A stretch of DNA of 61,593 nucleotides from a virus, in IMG/VR virus record IMGVR_UViG_3300032288_002010, positions 1-61,593 of that record; one strand, given 5' to 3'. Shown in pieces: positions 16,360 to 24,754 of the stretch. Below the pieces are notes generated by a model. The model was not told where the DNA came from and did no database searches. It worked only from the letters and a program-made list of their open reading frames with translations. The position numbers and the translations under genes are program-made. Each line of letters opens with the position of its first letter. Position 1 is the stretch's first letter.

Positions 16360-17514
16360 TTAAGCAGTAGGTTGAGATTGTGGTGGTTTTTCTCCAGCGG
16401 TTTGTGAAGTTACTGGAGGTTCTTCAGATGTCACATTATTTGCAGATTGTGTTGCCACCTGTTTGTTTGGATCAACTAATGCTTTTGATTTAGCTATTTG
16501 ATATTGATCTTTAGGTTTGACATCTGCTTTTCCTAAAATTTTGATTTTGAATCCTGGCTTGATGAAGAACTTAGCAGTCTTTTGTTTGCTTTCTTCACGA
16601 CCAATAATTACAATAACATATCGATCATAGTAATAATCGATTTGTACACCAGTTACATTAATAGTATAATCGGCTTCTGGTTGTTTGTATCCTTTACTAG
16701 CACGAACCACAATCTTTTTATCTAAAATTGCATCTTGAATCTTTTTTTGAAGATCCACCTTCAATTGTTCAGTACTATTTTTCAACTTGGCATCAAAGTC
16801 GGTAAAATCTGGTTGAATATCATACGATTGTAGATTTACATCAACCGGAGCTTTTTGAGCTTGTGGTGTTGGTTGTGCTGGAGCTGACACGGGTGCGGTA
16901 GATGGTGCTGGTTGAGCACCTACTTGTTGTTCAGCCTCACTTTTCAATTTATACAATAACCCACCAACACCTTCTTTACGCATTTGTCTAACAAGTCTAT
17001 TTGCGTGTTCAGTTACAGGCAAAATTCCTTGTTCATGACCAGCCAATGCTGGATCCAATTCTGGATCTCCATGTTGTACTAAACCATTAGAATCTTTATA
17101 TGTAGCAACTGGCTCTATATTTTGAGCAGGAGTAACATATGCTGGTTCACTATACATTTGATTCTCTAAAGCATAACCAGGACTTTTCTTTACAGGTTTA
17201 GCCAACTTAAATCCGAATTGTGTTGCAGCACGTACATTACCAGGAGATTTTTTATTGGAACTAAATGCAAATGGTGTCATTACACCAGGAACACCCGATG
17301 TTGTACTAGCTTCATTCTTCTTCTTCAACTTGGCATCCACCTGCTTTTTTATTTTTTCACGAGTAGATGGTGAAATTTTATCTGCGTGAGATTGCAACCA
17401 CGCATTGTATTCTTGTTTAGAAATACGAGCTAACTCGCTATCTCTATAATATTCAGCGTATTTTTTAACAATATCTCTAAATGGGTCACCTGATTCTTTA
17501 AGGAGTTTTTTCAT
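16360..17514 (-). CDS. Pro/Gln-rich prohead-region protein, unknown
   Basis: 384 aa in the position between portal and protease where T4 has core proteins gp67/gp68. It begins MKKLLKESGDPFRDIV, with an LxE-type site (LLKE) near the N-terminus. Residues 15-70 are helical and basic, then comes a region with repeated Pro and Ala (APSTAPVSAPAQPTPQAQ). A compact beta domain at about 230-345 includes DYTINVTGVQIDYYYDRYV and FFIKPGFKIKILGKAD, and the tail is disordered and Pro/Gln-rich. It overlaps the previous gene by 17 bases. Possible core or internal head protein. No family recognised. Confidence 0.55.
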   Translation of the reverse strand: MKKLLKESGDPFRDIVKKYAEYYRDSELARISKQEYNAWLQSHADKISPSTREKIKKQVDAKLKKKNEASTTSGVPGVMTPFAFSSNKKSPGNVRAATQFGFKLAKPVKKSPGYALENQMYSEPAYVTPAQNIEPVATYKDSNGLVQHGDPELDPALAGHEQGILPVTEHANRLVRQMRKEGVGGLLYKLKSEAEQQVGAQPAPSTAPVSAPAQPTPQAQKAPVDVNLQSYDIQPDFTDFDAKLKNSTEQLKVDLQKKIQDAILDKKIVVRASKGYKQPEADYTINVTGVQIDYYYDRYVIVIIGREESKQKTAKFFIKPGFKIKILGKADVKPKDQYQIAKSKALVDPNKQVATQSANNVTSEEPPVTSQTAGEKPPQSQPTA

Positions 17515-18373
17515 TTTGAATCTTTTTTAATTCCTCAACCAATTCATATGCAGTCAAAAGAGATGTGAGTTGGTTCTCTTTTACTAACCCACTGATAGTT
17601 TTGTTTGAAAGTTGAGTGATAGTTTCATTCAACTTAATCTTAATAACTTCGTTGTTTTTAATTACCGAAATAGTTTCTTTTAAAATTTCAGAGACTCTCT
17701 TATACTCTAAATTTACAAACTCAGTAAACTTGTTTGTGTTGGACACATTTGTAATATACTCCTTTAACAAACGCTTTTGATCCGGTAATAGATTGCTATA
17801 TTTTTTGTTGAAGTTTTCAATTAGGAACTTATAAGCTAACAATCTAACTTCAGCTGGTTGACTATCATATATATCAAGAGGTTGTGAATCACTCTTCTTA
17901 TCCTTAGTCAAACTTTCAATAACACATTCTCTTGCTTCAATCAATTCTTCTACTCCGAACTTTACTTCATTCAAATTTTGATTTTCAAACAATTTATAAA
18001 CTGAAGCGTATAGTTTATAATTTGGAATCTTATTCTTTAAGAACTCATCGATATTATATTGTTCTTTAATTTCTTTTACCAGATTATACTTCTGTTTATT
18101 TAATTCACGAGCATCAATCTTGGAACGAGTTTGCAAAACTACATCGAGAATGCGTTCTGCTGTTTGAGGATTTTTAGAGGATTGTGATGCTATGAAGTTG
18201 TACAATTGGAACTCTTTGCCCAACTCCTTTGACTCGTTGAAGTATTTGAACATCAGATTTTTCGTGAATGATTCATCACGACCTGCCAAAATATCAGACG
18301 TTATTTGTCTGGTAAGTAGTTCGAATAGAACACCGCTATTCTTAAACTTTGAATGTTTCGCTTTCTTATGCAT
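17498..18373 (-). CDS. Conserved T4-like phage protein next to the portal, unknown
   Basis: 291 aa from ATG 18373; the in-frame TTG three codons upstream is less likely. It begins MHKKAKHSKFKNSGVLFELL, a conserved opening I associate with a protein beside the portal gene in large T4-like phages, followed by TRQITSDILAGR. The rest is almost all alpha-helical, with an ELGKEFQLYNFI segment and a long C-terminal coiled coil. No enzymatic motif. The location between portal and core genes suggests a part in prohead assembly, which is inference. A GGAA-type ribosome site and a TATTTATA box lie upstream. Confidence 0.6.
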   Translation of the reverse strand: MHKKAKHSKFKNSGVLFELLTRQITSDILAGRDESFTKNLMFKYFNESKELGKEFQLYNFIASQSSKNPQTAERILDVVLQTRSKIDARELNKQKYNLVKEIKEQYNIDEFLKNKIPNYKLYASVYKLFENQNLNEVKFGVEELIEARECVIESLTKDKKSDSQPLDIYDSQPAEVRLLAYKFLIENFNKKYSNLLPDQKRLLKEYITNVSNTNKFTEFVNLEYKRVSEILKETISVIKNNEVIKIKLNETITQLSNKTISGLVKENQLTSLLTAYELVEELKKIQNEKTP

Positions 18374-18387
18374 AAGTTCCAATTAAA

Positions 18388-18395
18388 TATAAATA
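18388..18395 (-). promoter_or_regulatory. TATTTATA box before 291-aa gene
   Basis: The core is 14 bases upstream of the ATG at 18373, with GGAA between. It lies in the 61-base gap after the portal gene, where a new transcript could start. Confidence 0.45.
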
Positions 18396-18434
18396 TAAGT
18401 AGAATTTAAAAATAATCACTATTTATACTATTCT

Positions 18435-20342
18435 TTATTCTTTTATGTTTGTTTCGTCCATGAACGAAGGTTTATTTTTTGACTCCTTTAAAATGTCTTT
18501 GTGACCATTGAATGCCTGCATCAATGATGATAATGATTCAAGTGATAATGGAGACTTGTTTTTGTATTTGTGTGTAGGTGATAAATCACTATCTCTATTA
18601 TTTTCTAATGTACCAAGTGGATCTTCACCAAATGGATATTTACTAGCGTCTTTTCTGCCAGTTTGATCACGTTTTTCGGCTAATTTAGGAGGTGTTTCTC
18701 CACCACCTGCACCTCCAGCTCCACCTGTTTCTCCACCGGATGGAGTAGCTTCTCCACCTGTTTCACCACCTGATTCTGGTGATGTAGATTCGCCGCCTCC
18801 AGTATCACCGCCACCGGCGGACCCCCCACCACCTTCTTCACCTTTTGATTTCAAGAAGTTGAGTGCTGGGTCGTTACCTTCTTCTTCAATTTGCTTGAAT
18901 CTATACGCACCCTTAGCATCATCAACAAGTTGTTTTTGTAGGGTAATCATATCTTGATCACTCATACTAAATACATTTTCATAAATCCACTTTTTGCTGA
19001 ACAATTTTTGTTCTTGCATGTCCTTGCTAACTTCAACCTTACTCTTCCAAACATCAATCTTTTCTTTTTCAAAAATAGTAGATGGGTTAGTTAATTCTAA
19101 AGTAAAATCAACCAATGATTCATCTCTATATCCTTGTGAGTATAAATGAATAACCGCAATCTTGTTCAATTCACTAACAATGATACGTTGTATACGTTGA
19201 ATTGTACGTGCAAAACGAATATCTTCTGCTGCCAATGTAGCTTTACCACTTAAACTTTCATCATATCCTAAGAATGCCTTTGGAATCTTAAGTGCTGCCA
19301 TCATCTTATTACGTAGATATTCAATATCGTCCGTACCTGTCCATTCAAGTCCAGGCAAATTACTAATATCAGTACCACTATCACCACCACGTACTGGCAA
19401 GAAAAAGTCTTCTACCATGTTTTGTAGATTAAAACGTAAATTATAATCACCAGTTGCTTGATCCAAGTATGGTGTCTTTTTCATCTGTGCGATAATACGT
19501 TCCATATGATTATCGACTTCATTTGGAGGAATATTACCAATATCAACTTTGAAAATACGTTTTTCAGGAGCACGCATGATACGATGAATTAACATTGCGT
19601 CTTCCATCAAACTCAATTGTTTCCATACACGACGAGCGCCTTCTAACATACTCTTACCATATGGTAAGAAGTTACTATCACTCAACAATCGGAAATGAGC
19701 CATTTGGTAGTTTTCAAGATCTTCAATTTTGTTACCATAAGGAAGATTAACTTGGAACTTTACAAAATTCTTATTTTCTAGATGGGCATTTTCTACACGG
19801 GTCACATAATATGAACTCAAAGGTTCAACCATGTAAACACCATATTCAGGACTAATGTGCAATCTCAAATAGAAATCACCATACTTTACCAAACTACGAG
19901 TCCAACTCCATAAATTAAATTCAATGTTTAGAATATCATAGAACAAATTGTTTAATATTTGTTTAATATCGTCGTTTGAGGATTGTACAGAAATGATATC
20001 ACCTAATTCATTTTTACTTGTACATTCATCCGCATAAATGTCTAAAGCGGATGCTAGGATTGGATCCATATCCATTGTATCATAGTCACGAAATAATTCT
20101 ACACGACTACTTTGATAACTAAGATTGAAATCTCTGGTATATTGATTATATGCGGTTGTACGTAATCTATTAAAACGATCTCTTAAACTATTACGATCTG
20201 TTGCATATTGAATTTCATCGGTATCTATAACCTTCAACTTTTTGCCGCCAATGTTTCTGACAATTACGTCATTACTAAACAAGCGCTTTAGTCTTGCAAA
20301 AAGTGATCTATTCTTTAATTCTTGAAATGCTTTATCAGTCAT
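18435..20342 (-). CDS. Portal protein (gp20-like)
   Basis: 635 aa, T4 gp20 family dodecameric portal through which DNA enters the head. Typical parts: YDTMDMDPILASALDIYADE, the RSLVKYGDFYLRL segment, MAHFRLLSDSNFLPYGKSML, RAPEKRIFKVDIGNIPP, and IPKAFLGYDESLSGKATL followed by LAAEDIRFARTIQRIQRII. The C-terminal 120 residues are unusual: a Gly/Ser/Glu/Thr-rich stretch such as GGGGSAGGGDTGGGES (about 500-555) makes it about 110 residues longer than T4 gp20. The gene starts 25 bases after the terminase stop. Confidence 0.93.
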   Translation of the reverse strand: MTDKAFQELKNRSLFARLKRLFSNDVIVRNIGGKKLKVIDTDEIQYATDRNSLRDRFNRLRTTAYNQYTRDFNLSYQSSRVELFRDYDTMDMDPILASALDIYADECTSKNELGDIISVQSSNDDIKQILNNLFYDILNIEFNLWSWTRSLVKYGDFYLRLHISPEYGVYMVEPLSSYYVTRVENAHLENKNFVKFQVNLPYGNKIEDLENYQMAHFRLLSDSNFLPYGKSMLEGARRVWKQLSLMEDAMLIHRIMRAPEKRIFKVDIGNIPPNEVDNHMERIIAQMKKTPYLDQATGDYNLRFNLQNMVEDFFLPVRGGDSGTDISNLPGLEWTGTDDIEYLRNKMMAALKIPKAFLGYDESLSGKATLAAEDIRFARTIQRIQRIIVSELNKIAVIHLYSQGYRDESLVDFTLELTNPSTIFEKEKIDVWKSKVEVSKDMQEQKLFSKKWIYENVFSMSDQDMITLQKQLVDDAKGAYRFKQIEEEGNDPALNFLKSKGEEGGGGSAGGGDTGGGESTSPESGGETGGEATPSGGETGGAGGAGGGETPPKLAEKRDQTGRKDASKYPFGEDPLGTLENNRDSDLSPTHKYKNKSPLSLESLSSLMQAFNGHKDILKESKNKPSFMDETNIKE

Positions 20343-20367
20343 ATTTTACCGCCATATATATAAGTAT

Positions 20368-21969
20368 TTATAACAACCATTTTAAGCTTTCTTTTTTACC
20401 GTTTACATTAGCATTTGGACTAAACTCCCACGATTCAGACATCTGTCCAAGTGGTTTTGTTAACATAGGTTGATTACTAACACTAGTAACTTTATTAATA
20501 CCAGCCAACATTTGTCTATTGTAAGCGATTTGTTCGTTTCTGAGTCTTAATGCTGTTTCACGTACCCATAATCCAATACCCATAGACATAACTAAATCAT
20601 CGTTATATCCACGCATTGCTTCTGCTTTTGGACCATTCCATATGAATACATTCAACTCTTCAAACAATCGTTTAGACTTCATAATTACTTGTTTTTGTCT
20701 AAAAAATAGTTCCAATCCACTCACAATTAATGGACGATTTCTGGATGTTGTTGTAAATCCAGGTACCAATTTTTTATCTTGTGTGTTTAATTTATTGCTA
20801 TATGTTTTTTCTACATCTACAATAGTAAGATCAGATGCACTATAAAATGTATTCTGGTAGTCTCTATCAATGATCTGTTGAAGTGTTCCCCAACCTACGT
20901 TGTTGTTTTCTACAACCAATAGTGCGTTATTATATTCGGTTGCAACACTAACCAGTAGATTACCATAATCTTTGGTAGTTAATTGTCCTCTATATTCTGC
21001 GACTTGTTCTAATGTTTCAACGTCAATAACATGAAATGCACTAAAATCTCCACCATCTCCTCTAGCACAATCCGCAGTTAATAGATAATTTTTACTATAA
21101 TTTGGATAATCCCATATCCATAAGTCTTGATTATTCCCTCGTTTTTCTACAGGATCTTTAATATACGTCTGTTTATAAAACTCTAAAACCTCTACACTTA
21201 CAACTTGATTACCAGATGTACTAAAGTCACAATCACACTCTTGAGCAGCACCTTTTACACCGGATAATTCAGTTTGTTTATCTCTCCAAGCTTGATCTCT
21301 TTCTGGATGTAAATGCCATGGCAAACGAATGGTCTTGAAATTGTTTTTACCCTCTTCAGCATCAACCCAAGTCTTATGAAAGAAGTTGCCTACACCATTT
21401 GGAGTACTCAATATAATAGCTCTACCGCCAGTAGATAGTGTATATTGGGCTGACAACCAGATTTCTTCAATACCATCAATAAATGCAGCTTCGTCAATAA
21501 TTAGTAAGGATAGTGCAGATGAACGACCTGCGGTACCAGCGGATGATACTGCTTTAATCTGAGAACCATTCTTTAAACGAAGTGATAAACGATTGTCTTC
21601 TACGCATGGTACTTTCAACCAAGATGGCAAGTTATCGTTAGCAAATCTGACCTTGGTAACAATTTCCTTTGCGGTTTCCTGTGTAATACTAATACATAAA
21701 ATGTTCTTATCATTGTGGAATGTCATCAACCACAAACTATAAGCTGCAGTAAGAGTACTAATACCCATCTGACGACTTTTAAGAACAATGTTTAATTGAT
21801 TGTCAACAAAGTCTTGAAGAGCATTTTCTTGGAACGGATATAGTTCAAACCCAACCGTTCCTCTTATAGGATGTTGAATCTTTACATACTTCTTCATGAA
21901 GTATATAGGATCTTCTATACATCTCTTATACTCTTGCTTTATTATCTCTCTTAAGTTTGGCTGACTCAT
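20368..21969 (-). CDS. Terminase large subunit (gp17-like)
   Basis: 533 aa. N-terminal ATPase: Walker A-type NIVLKSRQMGISTLTAAYSL (about residue 60), Walker B LSLLIIDEAAFIDG (about 155), and coupling motif IILSTPNGVGNFFHKTW. C-terminal RNase H-like nuclease: LLTADCARGDGGDFSAFHVI supplies the first acidic residue, VENNNVGWG the second, and GYNDDLVMSMGIGLW the third. The motor packages DNA into the prohead and cuts the concatemer. Length is close to T4 gp17 (610 aa) minus tails. It overlaps the upstream zinc-finger gene by 44 bases. Confidence 0.94.
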   Translation of the reverse strand: MSQPNLREIIKQEYKRCIEDPIYFMKKYVKIQHPIRGTVGFELYPFQENALQDFVDNQLNIVLKSRQMGISTLTAAYSLWLMTFHNDKNILCISITQETAKEIVTKVRFANDNLPSWLKVPCVEDNRLSLRLKNGSQIKAVSSAGTAGRSSALSLLIIDEAAFIDGIEEIWLSAQYTLSTGGRAIILSTPNGVGNFFHKTWVDAEEGKNNFKTIRLPWHLHPERDQAWRDKQTELSGVKGAAQECDCDFSTSGNQVVSVEVLEFYKQTYIKDPVEKRGNNQDLWIWDYPNYSKNYLLTADCARGDGGDFSAFHVIDVETLEQVAEYRGQLTTKDYGNLLVSVATEYNNALLVVENNNVGWGTLQQIIDRDYQNTFYSASDLTIVDVEKTYSNKLNTQDKKLVPGFTTTSRNRPLIVSGLELFFRQKQVIMKSKRLFEELNVFIWNGPKAEAMRGYNDDLVMSMGIGLWVRETALRLRNEQIAYNRQMLAGINKVTSVSNQPMLTKPLGQMSESWEFSPNANVNGKKESLKWLL

Positions 21970-22573
21970 ATTGTATTTCTAATTCTGATATTTCAGAGTC
22001 TATATTTGATAGACGTTCATTTATAACCTCTAGATCTTTTGTGACATCTTCAAGTATTTTAGAAAAGTTTTCTACACCACTCCAACGTTCAATAGTGCCA
22101 TCTTCTTCAGAAAACTCAATGTTTTTACCATTGTTTTGTTCACACCACTTTTTTGTTTCCTCAAACTTTTGTTTATAATCTTGAAGAGCAGATCTTACGT
22201 TTTTAAGTTCACGAATTTTATTGAATGTATCCCAGATTCCTAATGTTTTGAGTCTGGTTTCCTCATTTGTAAAACATTCATAACATAGTCCGGTTTTTGG
22301 CCAAGTTCTATCGTCCAAGTAACTACCCCAGCGAACATCCATATTACAACAAGTACATCTTTGTTCTATAACAAGTGTTGCACGTTTTGGAACTCTACGT
22401 TTGCTTCCATTTTTCCATACCCATTTTCTACCTTGACTATCCTCCCATTCTTCACCCTCTTTACGTTTTGCGTTTTCCAAGTTAGGATCATATCCTACTT
22501 GGATGAATGGACGAACTCCATCAACATAGTCTTTAACAATATCTAGATTGTTTTTACCCGATGCTCTTTTCAT
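21926..22573 (-). CDS. Zinc-finger/coiled-coil protein in the gp16 position
   Basis: 215 aa, directly upstream of and overlapping the large terminase gene, where T4 carries the small terminase gp16. It begins MKRASGKNNLDIVKDYVDG and contains GYDPNLENAKRKEGEEW and a four-cysteine site (Cys73, Cys76, Cys97, Cys100; RCTCCN...GLCYECF). The C-terminal half is a long coiled coil with LEDVTKDLEVINERLSNID. T4 gp16 is also helical but has no such finger. It may be a terminase accessory or small-subunit replacement, or an unrelated conserved phage protein. Position is the main clue. Confidence 0.5.
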   Translation of the reverse strand: MKRASGKNNLDIVKDYVDGVRPFIQVGYDPNLENAKRKEGEEWEDSQGRKWVWKNGSKRRVPKRATLVIEQRCTCCNMDVRWGSYLDDRTWPKTGLCYECFTNEETRLKTLGIWDTFNKIRELKNVRSALQDYKQKFEETKKWCEQNNGKNIEFSEEDGTIERWSGVENFSKILEDVTKDLEVINERLSNIDSEISELEIQYESAKLKRDNKARV

Positions 22574-22591
22574 AACAAATATGTATTTAAT

Positions 22592-23626
22592 TTATTTCTT
22601 AAACTTACTTTCCAGACCTTTTATAATAAAACTTCCTGTAATTTTAAACGGATTATTGTAAATGTTTGGATCTCTAACTACTATTCCTTCGTGTTTATCT
22701 AGATCTCCAATTTCACTAGTAGCATTCTTTAATACTTCATCTCCTAATTTAATTGTTGCTAAATAAACAATGGTATCATTTATAACCTTTTGAATATCTT
22801 GACCCGTGAAATCTTGTGAAATATTTTTGCTGTTTGAAGCATTAATAAATTGTTCACGGGTAATAAGCGGTAAATTAATTTTTACATTTTTTAACCAATC
22901 CTTTAACGACTTGGTTTCAGCTACTTCTGTAGGATATAAAGTTATTGGTTCTCTCAATACTTTTGCTAAATTTGGATCGGCTTTGAAAGATGTACCAACA
23001 CTTCCTAAAACTTTGAACCCATACTTCATCGCAACCTTATTTAATTTATTGATATAAGACTGCATTGCCGCTTTATCATATGGTATTTCCACAGCTACAC
23101 GGGATTTAACACTACCATCCTTACCAAATGTTTTTGGTTTGATCTCCTTTAGTCCGTGTATCGCTAAGAAATTCCCTATATCTCCATATCCAACAACATT
23201 GGTGGTTCCTTCAACATATTCAATATTGAACAAGATGTTTGGATTGTCTAACAAACCCAACTTTTTTAATTCGGATTTGGTGCTTGGAATAGCTTCATCA
23301 AAAATGTTTATTACTTTTGTTCCTATATTAATAAATCCATGGCCAGGTTCAAATCTGTTAGGCAAATCTTCTGGTCTCATTCCTTTAATATCAAGTGGTT
23401 TTGCACTACCACGATCCATTACAAATTGACCATTAGATAATCTAATACTAGCATTTACACCATCGATTTTAACACTACCACCACCTTGTTTTAGTGATTC
23501 GACTGCTTTAACAAATACATTTACTAAATCTTTTCCGTTGGATGAAAAATCGAATGGATGTGCCATATGACCTCCAGCTCCACCTTCTTTAATCATTTCG
23601 TTCAAAATATTATTCAGCTTTATCAT
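22592..23626 (-). CDS. Ligase/nucleotidyltransferase-like protein with capsid-targeting-like leader
   Basis: 344 aa. The nucleotidyltransferase core shared by DNA/RNA ligases and capping enzymes is visible. Motif I is VKIDG at residues 52-56 with the candidate adenylated Lys53, an Arg follows in NASIRLSNGQF, the motif III region is LFNIEYVEG, motif IV is HEGIVVRDP near residue 320, and a lysine-containing FIIKGLESKFKK lies at the end (motif V-like). Similar proteins occur in T4-like cyanophages. The N-terminus MIKLNNILNEMIKEG matches the shared leader with an LNE cut site. It ends 19 bases before the zinc-finger gene and overlaps the flavodoxin-like gene by 17 bases. Actual substrate (DNA, RNA or other) is unknown. 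Confidence 0.68.
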   Translation of the reverse strand: MIKLNNILNEMIKEGGAGGHMAHPFDFSSNGKDLVNVFVKAVESLKQGGGSVKIDGVNASIRLSNGQFVMDRGSAKPLDIKGMRPEDLPNRFEPGHGFINIGTKVINIFDEAIPSTKSELKKLGLLDNPNILFNIEYVEGTTNVVGYGDIGNFLAIHGLKEIKPKTFGKDGSVKSRVAVEIPYDKAAMQSYINKLNKVAMKYGFKVLGSVGTSFKADPNLAKVLREPITLYPTEVAETKSLKDWLKNVKINLPLITREQFINASNSKNISQDFTGQDIQKVINDTIVYLATIKLGDEVLKNATSEIGDLDKHEGIVVRDPNIYNNPFKITGSFIIKGLESKFKK

Positions 23627-24395
23627 ATGGTTTTAAAAATGTTTTATCAAATACTCTGATTGCTTTATCATAGGATCGTTTGGTTTCGTCTGTATCGTCT
23701 TGTGTAAATTGCCAATTCCAAAACAATTGATCGGGGGTTTGAAATTTATAGTAGTCGCCTAACACAGCTTTTTGTGTGTCTACGACTTGTTTTCCGTGCC
23801 AGTTTTGTCCAACAGCAATAAATCCAGCTTCAATGTCTTTCACTACATTCTTTTCCCCTAACGTAGAATGTCTATTTTCAATCCAAGTTAATCTCTCAAT
23901 TAACTTCTGATAGTATCCATTGGCCTGTCCCCATCTAACACTTGCAAAAAATACAACGCAATCGCTTTCAAATAATTCTTTGGTAATCTTCCAAAGTTCG
24001 TCGTTTTTATTATTTAAACTAGCCCAACAACGATGATATCCACTTGGATTTTTGTCGTCATCTTTGAGTAAAGCTCCTTTTACGCCACAATGATTGCCAT
24101 CATATTTCAGATTACTACTTACATTGCCTTCACAAGGAGCTATATTTAAACTAGGTACTTCAATTAATGTTACTTTCTCTTTACCTAATAGTTCTTGTAT
24201 TTTGATCGCTAACTGTGTACTTTTTGGAACATCGTCTTTGTGTTGACTCCATCTATTACTTGTAGTCAATAGTAATATTTTGTTCTTTGTACGTAAATAG
24301 TCAATAGTCTTCTTGTATTTACGAGCATAAATATCCATATCTTGCTCGCTTTGAGGAAGTTTGGCTTCTAGTAATATATCTGAAAGACTAATCAT
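23610..24395 (-). CDS. Flavodoxin-fold (NADPH-FMN reductase-like) protein with capsid-targeting-like leader
   Basis: 261 aa. It begins MISLSDILLEAKL, the best match to a gp21-cleavable targeting leader (LLE|A). The remainder resembles flavodoxin-like NADPH-dependent FMN reductases: a first strand and phosphate loop ILLLTTSNRWSQHKDDV, conserved Cys positions in APCEGN...NHCGVKG, DDDKN, then ESDCVVFFASVRWGQANGYY and KLIERLTWIE, equivalent to the second flavin loop and dimer helix. The C-terminus has FWNWQFTQ and a charged tail. Flavin binding is inferred. A redox enzyme next to terminase and sheath genes, with a packaging leader, is unusual. Overlaps of 4 and 17 bases couple it to its neighbours. 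Confidence 0.65.
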   Translation of the reverse strand: MISLSDILLEAKLPQSEQDMDIYARKYKKTIDYLRTKNKILLLTTSNRWSQHKDDVPKSTQLAIKIQELLGKEKVTLIEVPSLNIAPCEGNVSSNLKYDGNHCGVKGALLKDDDKNPSGYHRCWASLNNKNDELWKITKELFESDCVVFFASVRWGQANGYYQKLIERLTWIENRHSTLGEKNVVKDIEAGFIAVGQNWHGKQVVDTQKAVLGDYYKFQTPDQLFWNWQFTQDDTDETKRSYDKAIRVFDKTFLKPYDKAE

Positions 24396-24682
24396 TTTGC
24401 TAAATTGTCTAATTTATTTTGCATAGTCATACCACGAATAACTTCGGGAGTACCACCATTATCTCTATTAAAATATCGTTTGTAATTACTCAGTGCTACG
24501 TTCAACTTGTCTTTATCAATAGGTTCTTTTGATATAATATCTTTGATCATCTTTAAATTATTCACGACCAAAACGTTTGTATCACTGATTACTTCATCTA
24601 TTAACTTTAAAAGAGATGGATCTACAGATTCTTTAACATGTGGTTTAGTTAAATCCTCAACAATTCGTGTCAATAGTATCAT
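24392..24682 (-). CDS. Small unknown protein with MILLTRIVED leader
   Basis: 96 aa, helical. It begins MILLTRIVEDLTKPHVKES, a variant of the shared N-terminal motif. Then come LLKLIDEVISDTNVLVVN and a basic C-terminal helix with LSNYKRYFNRDN. No family recognised. It is the first gene of a new unit: a terminator (24711-24734) closes the sheath gene just upstream, and a TATTTATA box lies 3 bases before the ATG. It overlaps the flavodoxin-like gene by 4 bases, so it is co-expressed with it, the ligase-like protein and terminase. Confidence 0.55.
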   Translation of the reverse strand: MILLTRIVEDLTKPHVKESVDPSLLKLIDEVISDTNVLVVNNLKMIKDIISKEPIDKDKLNVALSNYKRYFNRDNGGTPEVIRGMTMQNKLDNLAK

Positions 24683-24685
24683 GAT

Positions 24686-24693
24686 TATAAATA
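24686..24693 (-). promoter_or_regulatory. TATTTATA box restarting transcription after the sheath terminator
   Basis: Coding strand reads GATATTTATAATC before the ATG at 24682, with a 3-base gap. It lies 18 bases downstream of the sheath-gene terminator, the expected place for a promoter for the terminase-portal unit. Confidence 0.6.
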
Positions 24694-24710
24694 TCTAAAT
24701 TAAATAAAAA

Positions 24711-24734
24711 ACCCCACCTTTTTAGGGGTGGGGT
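24711..24734 (-). terminator. Intrinsic terminator of the tail sheath gene
   Basis: Stem ACCCCACC/GGTGGGGT with a short AT loop is followed on the minus strand by TTTTTT. It sits 20 bases past the sheath stop codon. Confidence 0.88.
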
Positions 24735-24754
24735 CTTGTTTTATTCTATTTCAA

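Noticed and set aside
20365-20372. TATTTATA on the plus strand before the portal gene
   Set aside because: Its orientation relative to the portal gene is opposite to the other boxes and it overlaps the terminase stop, so I did not count it as a promoter.
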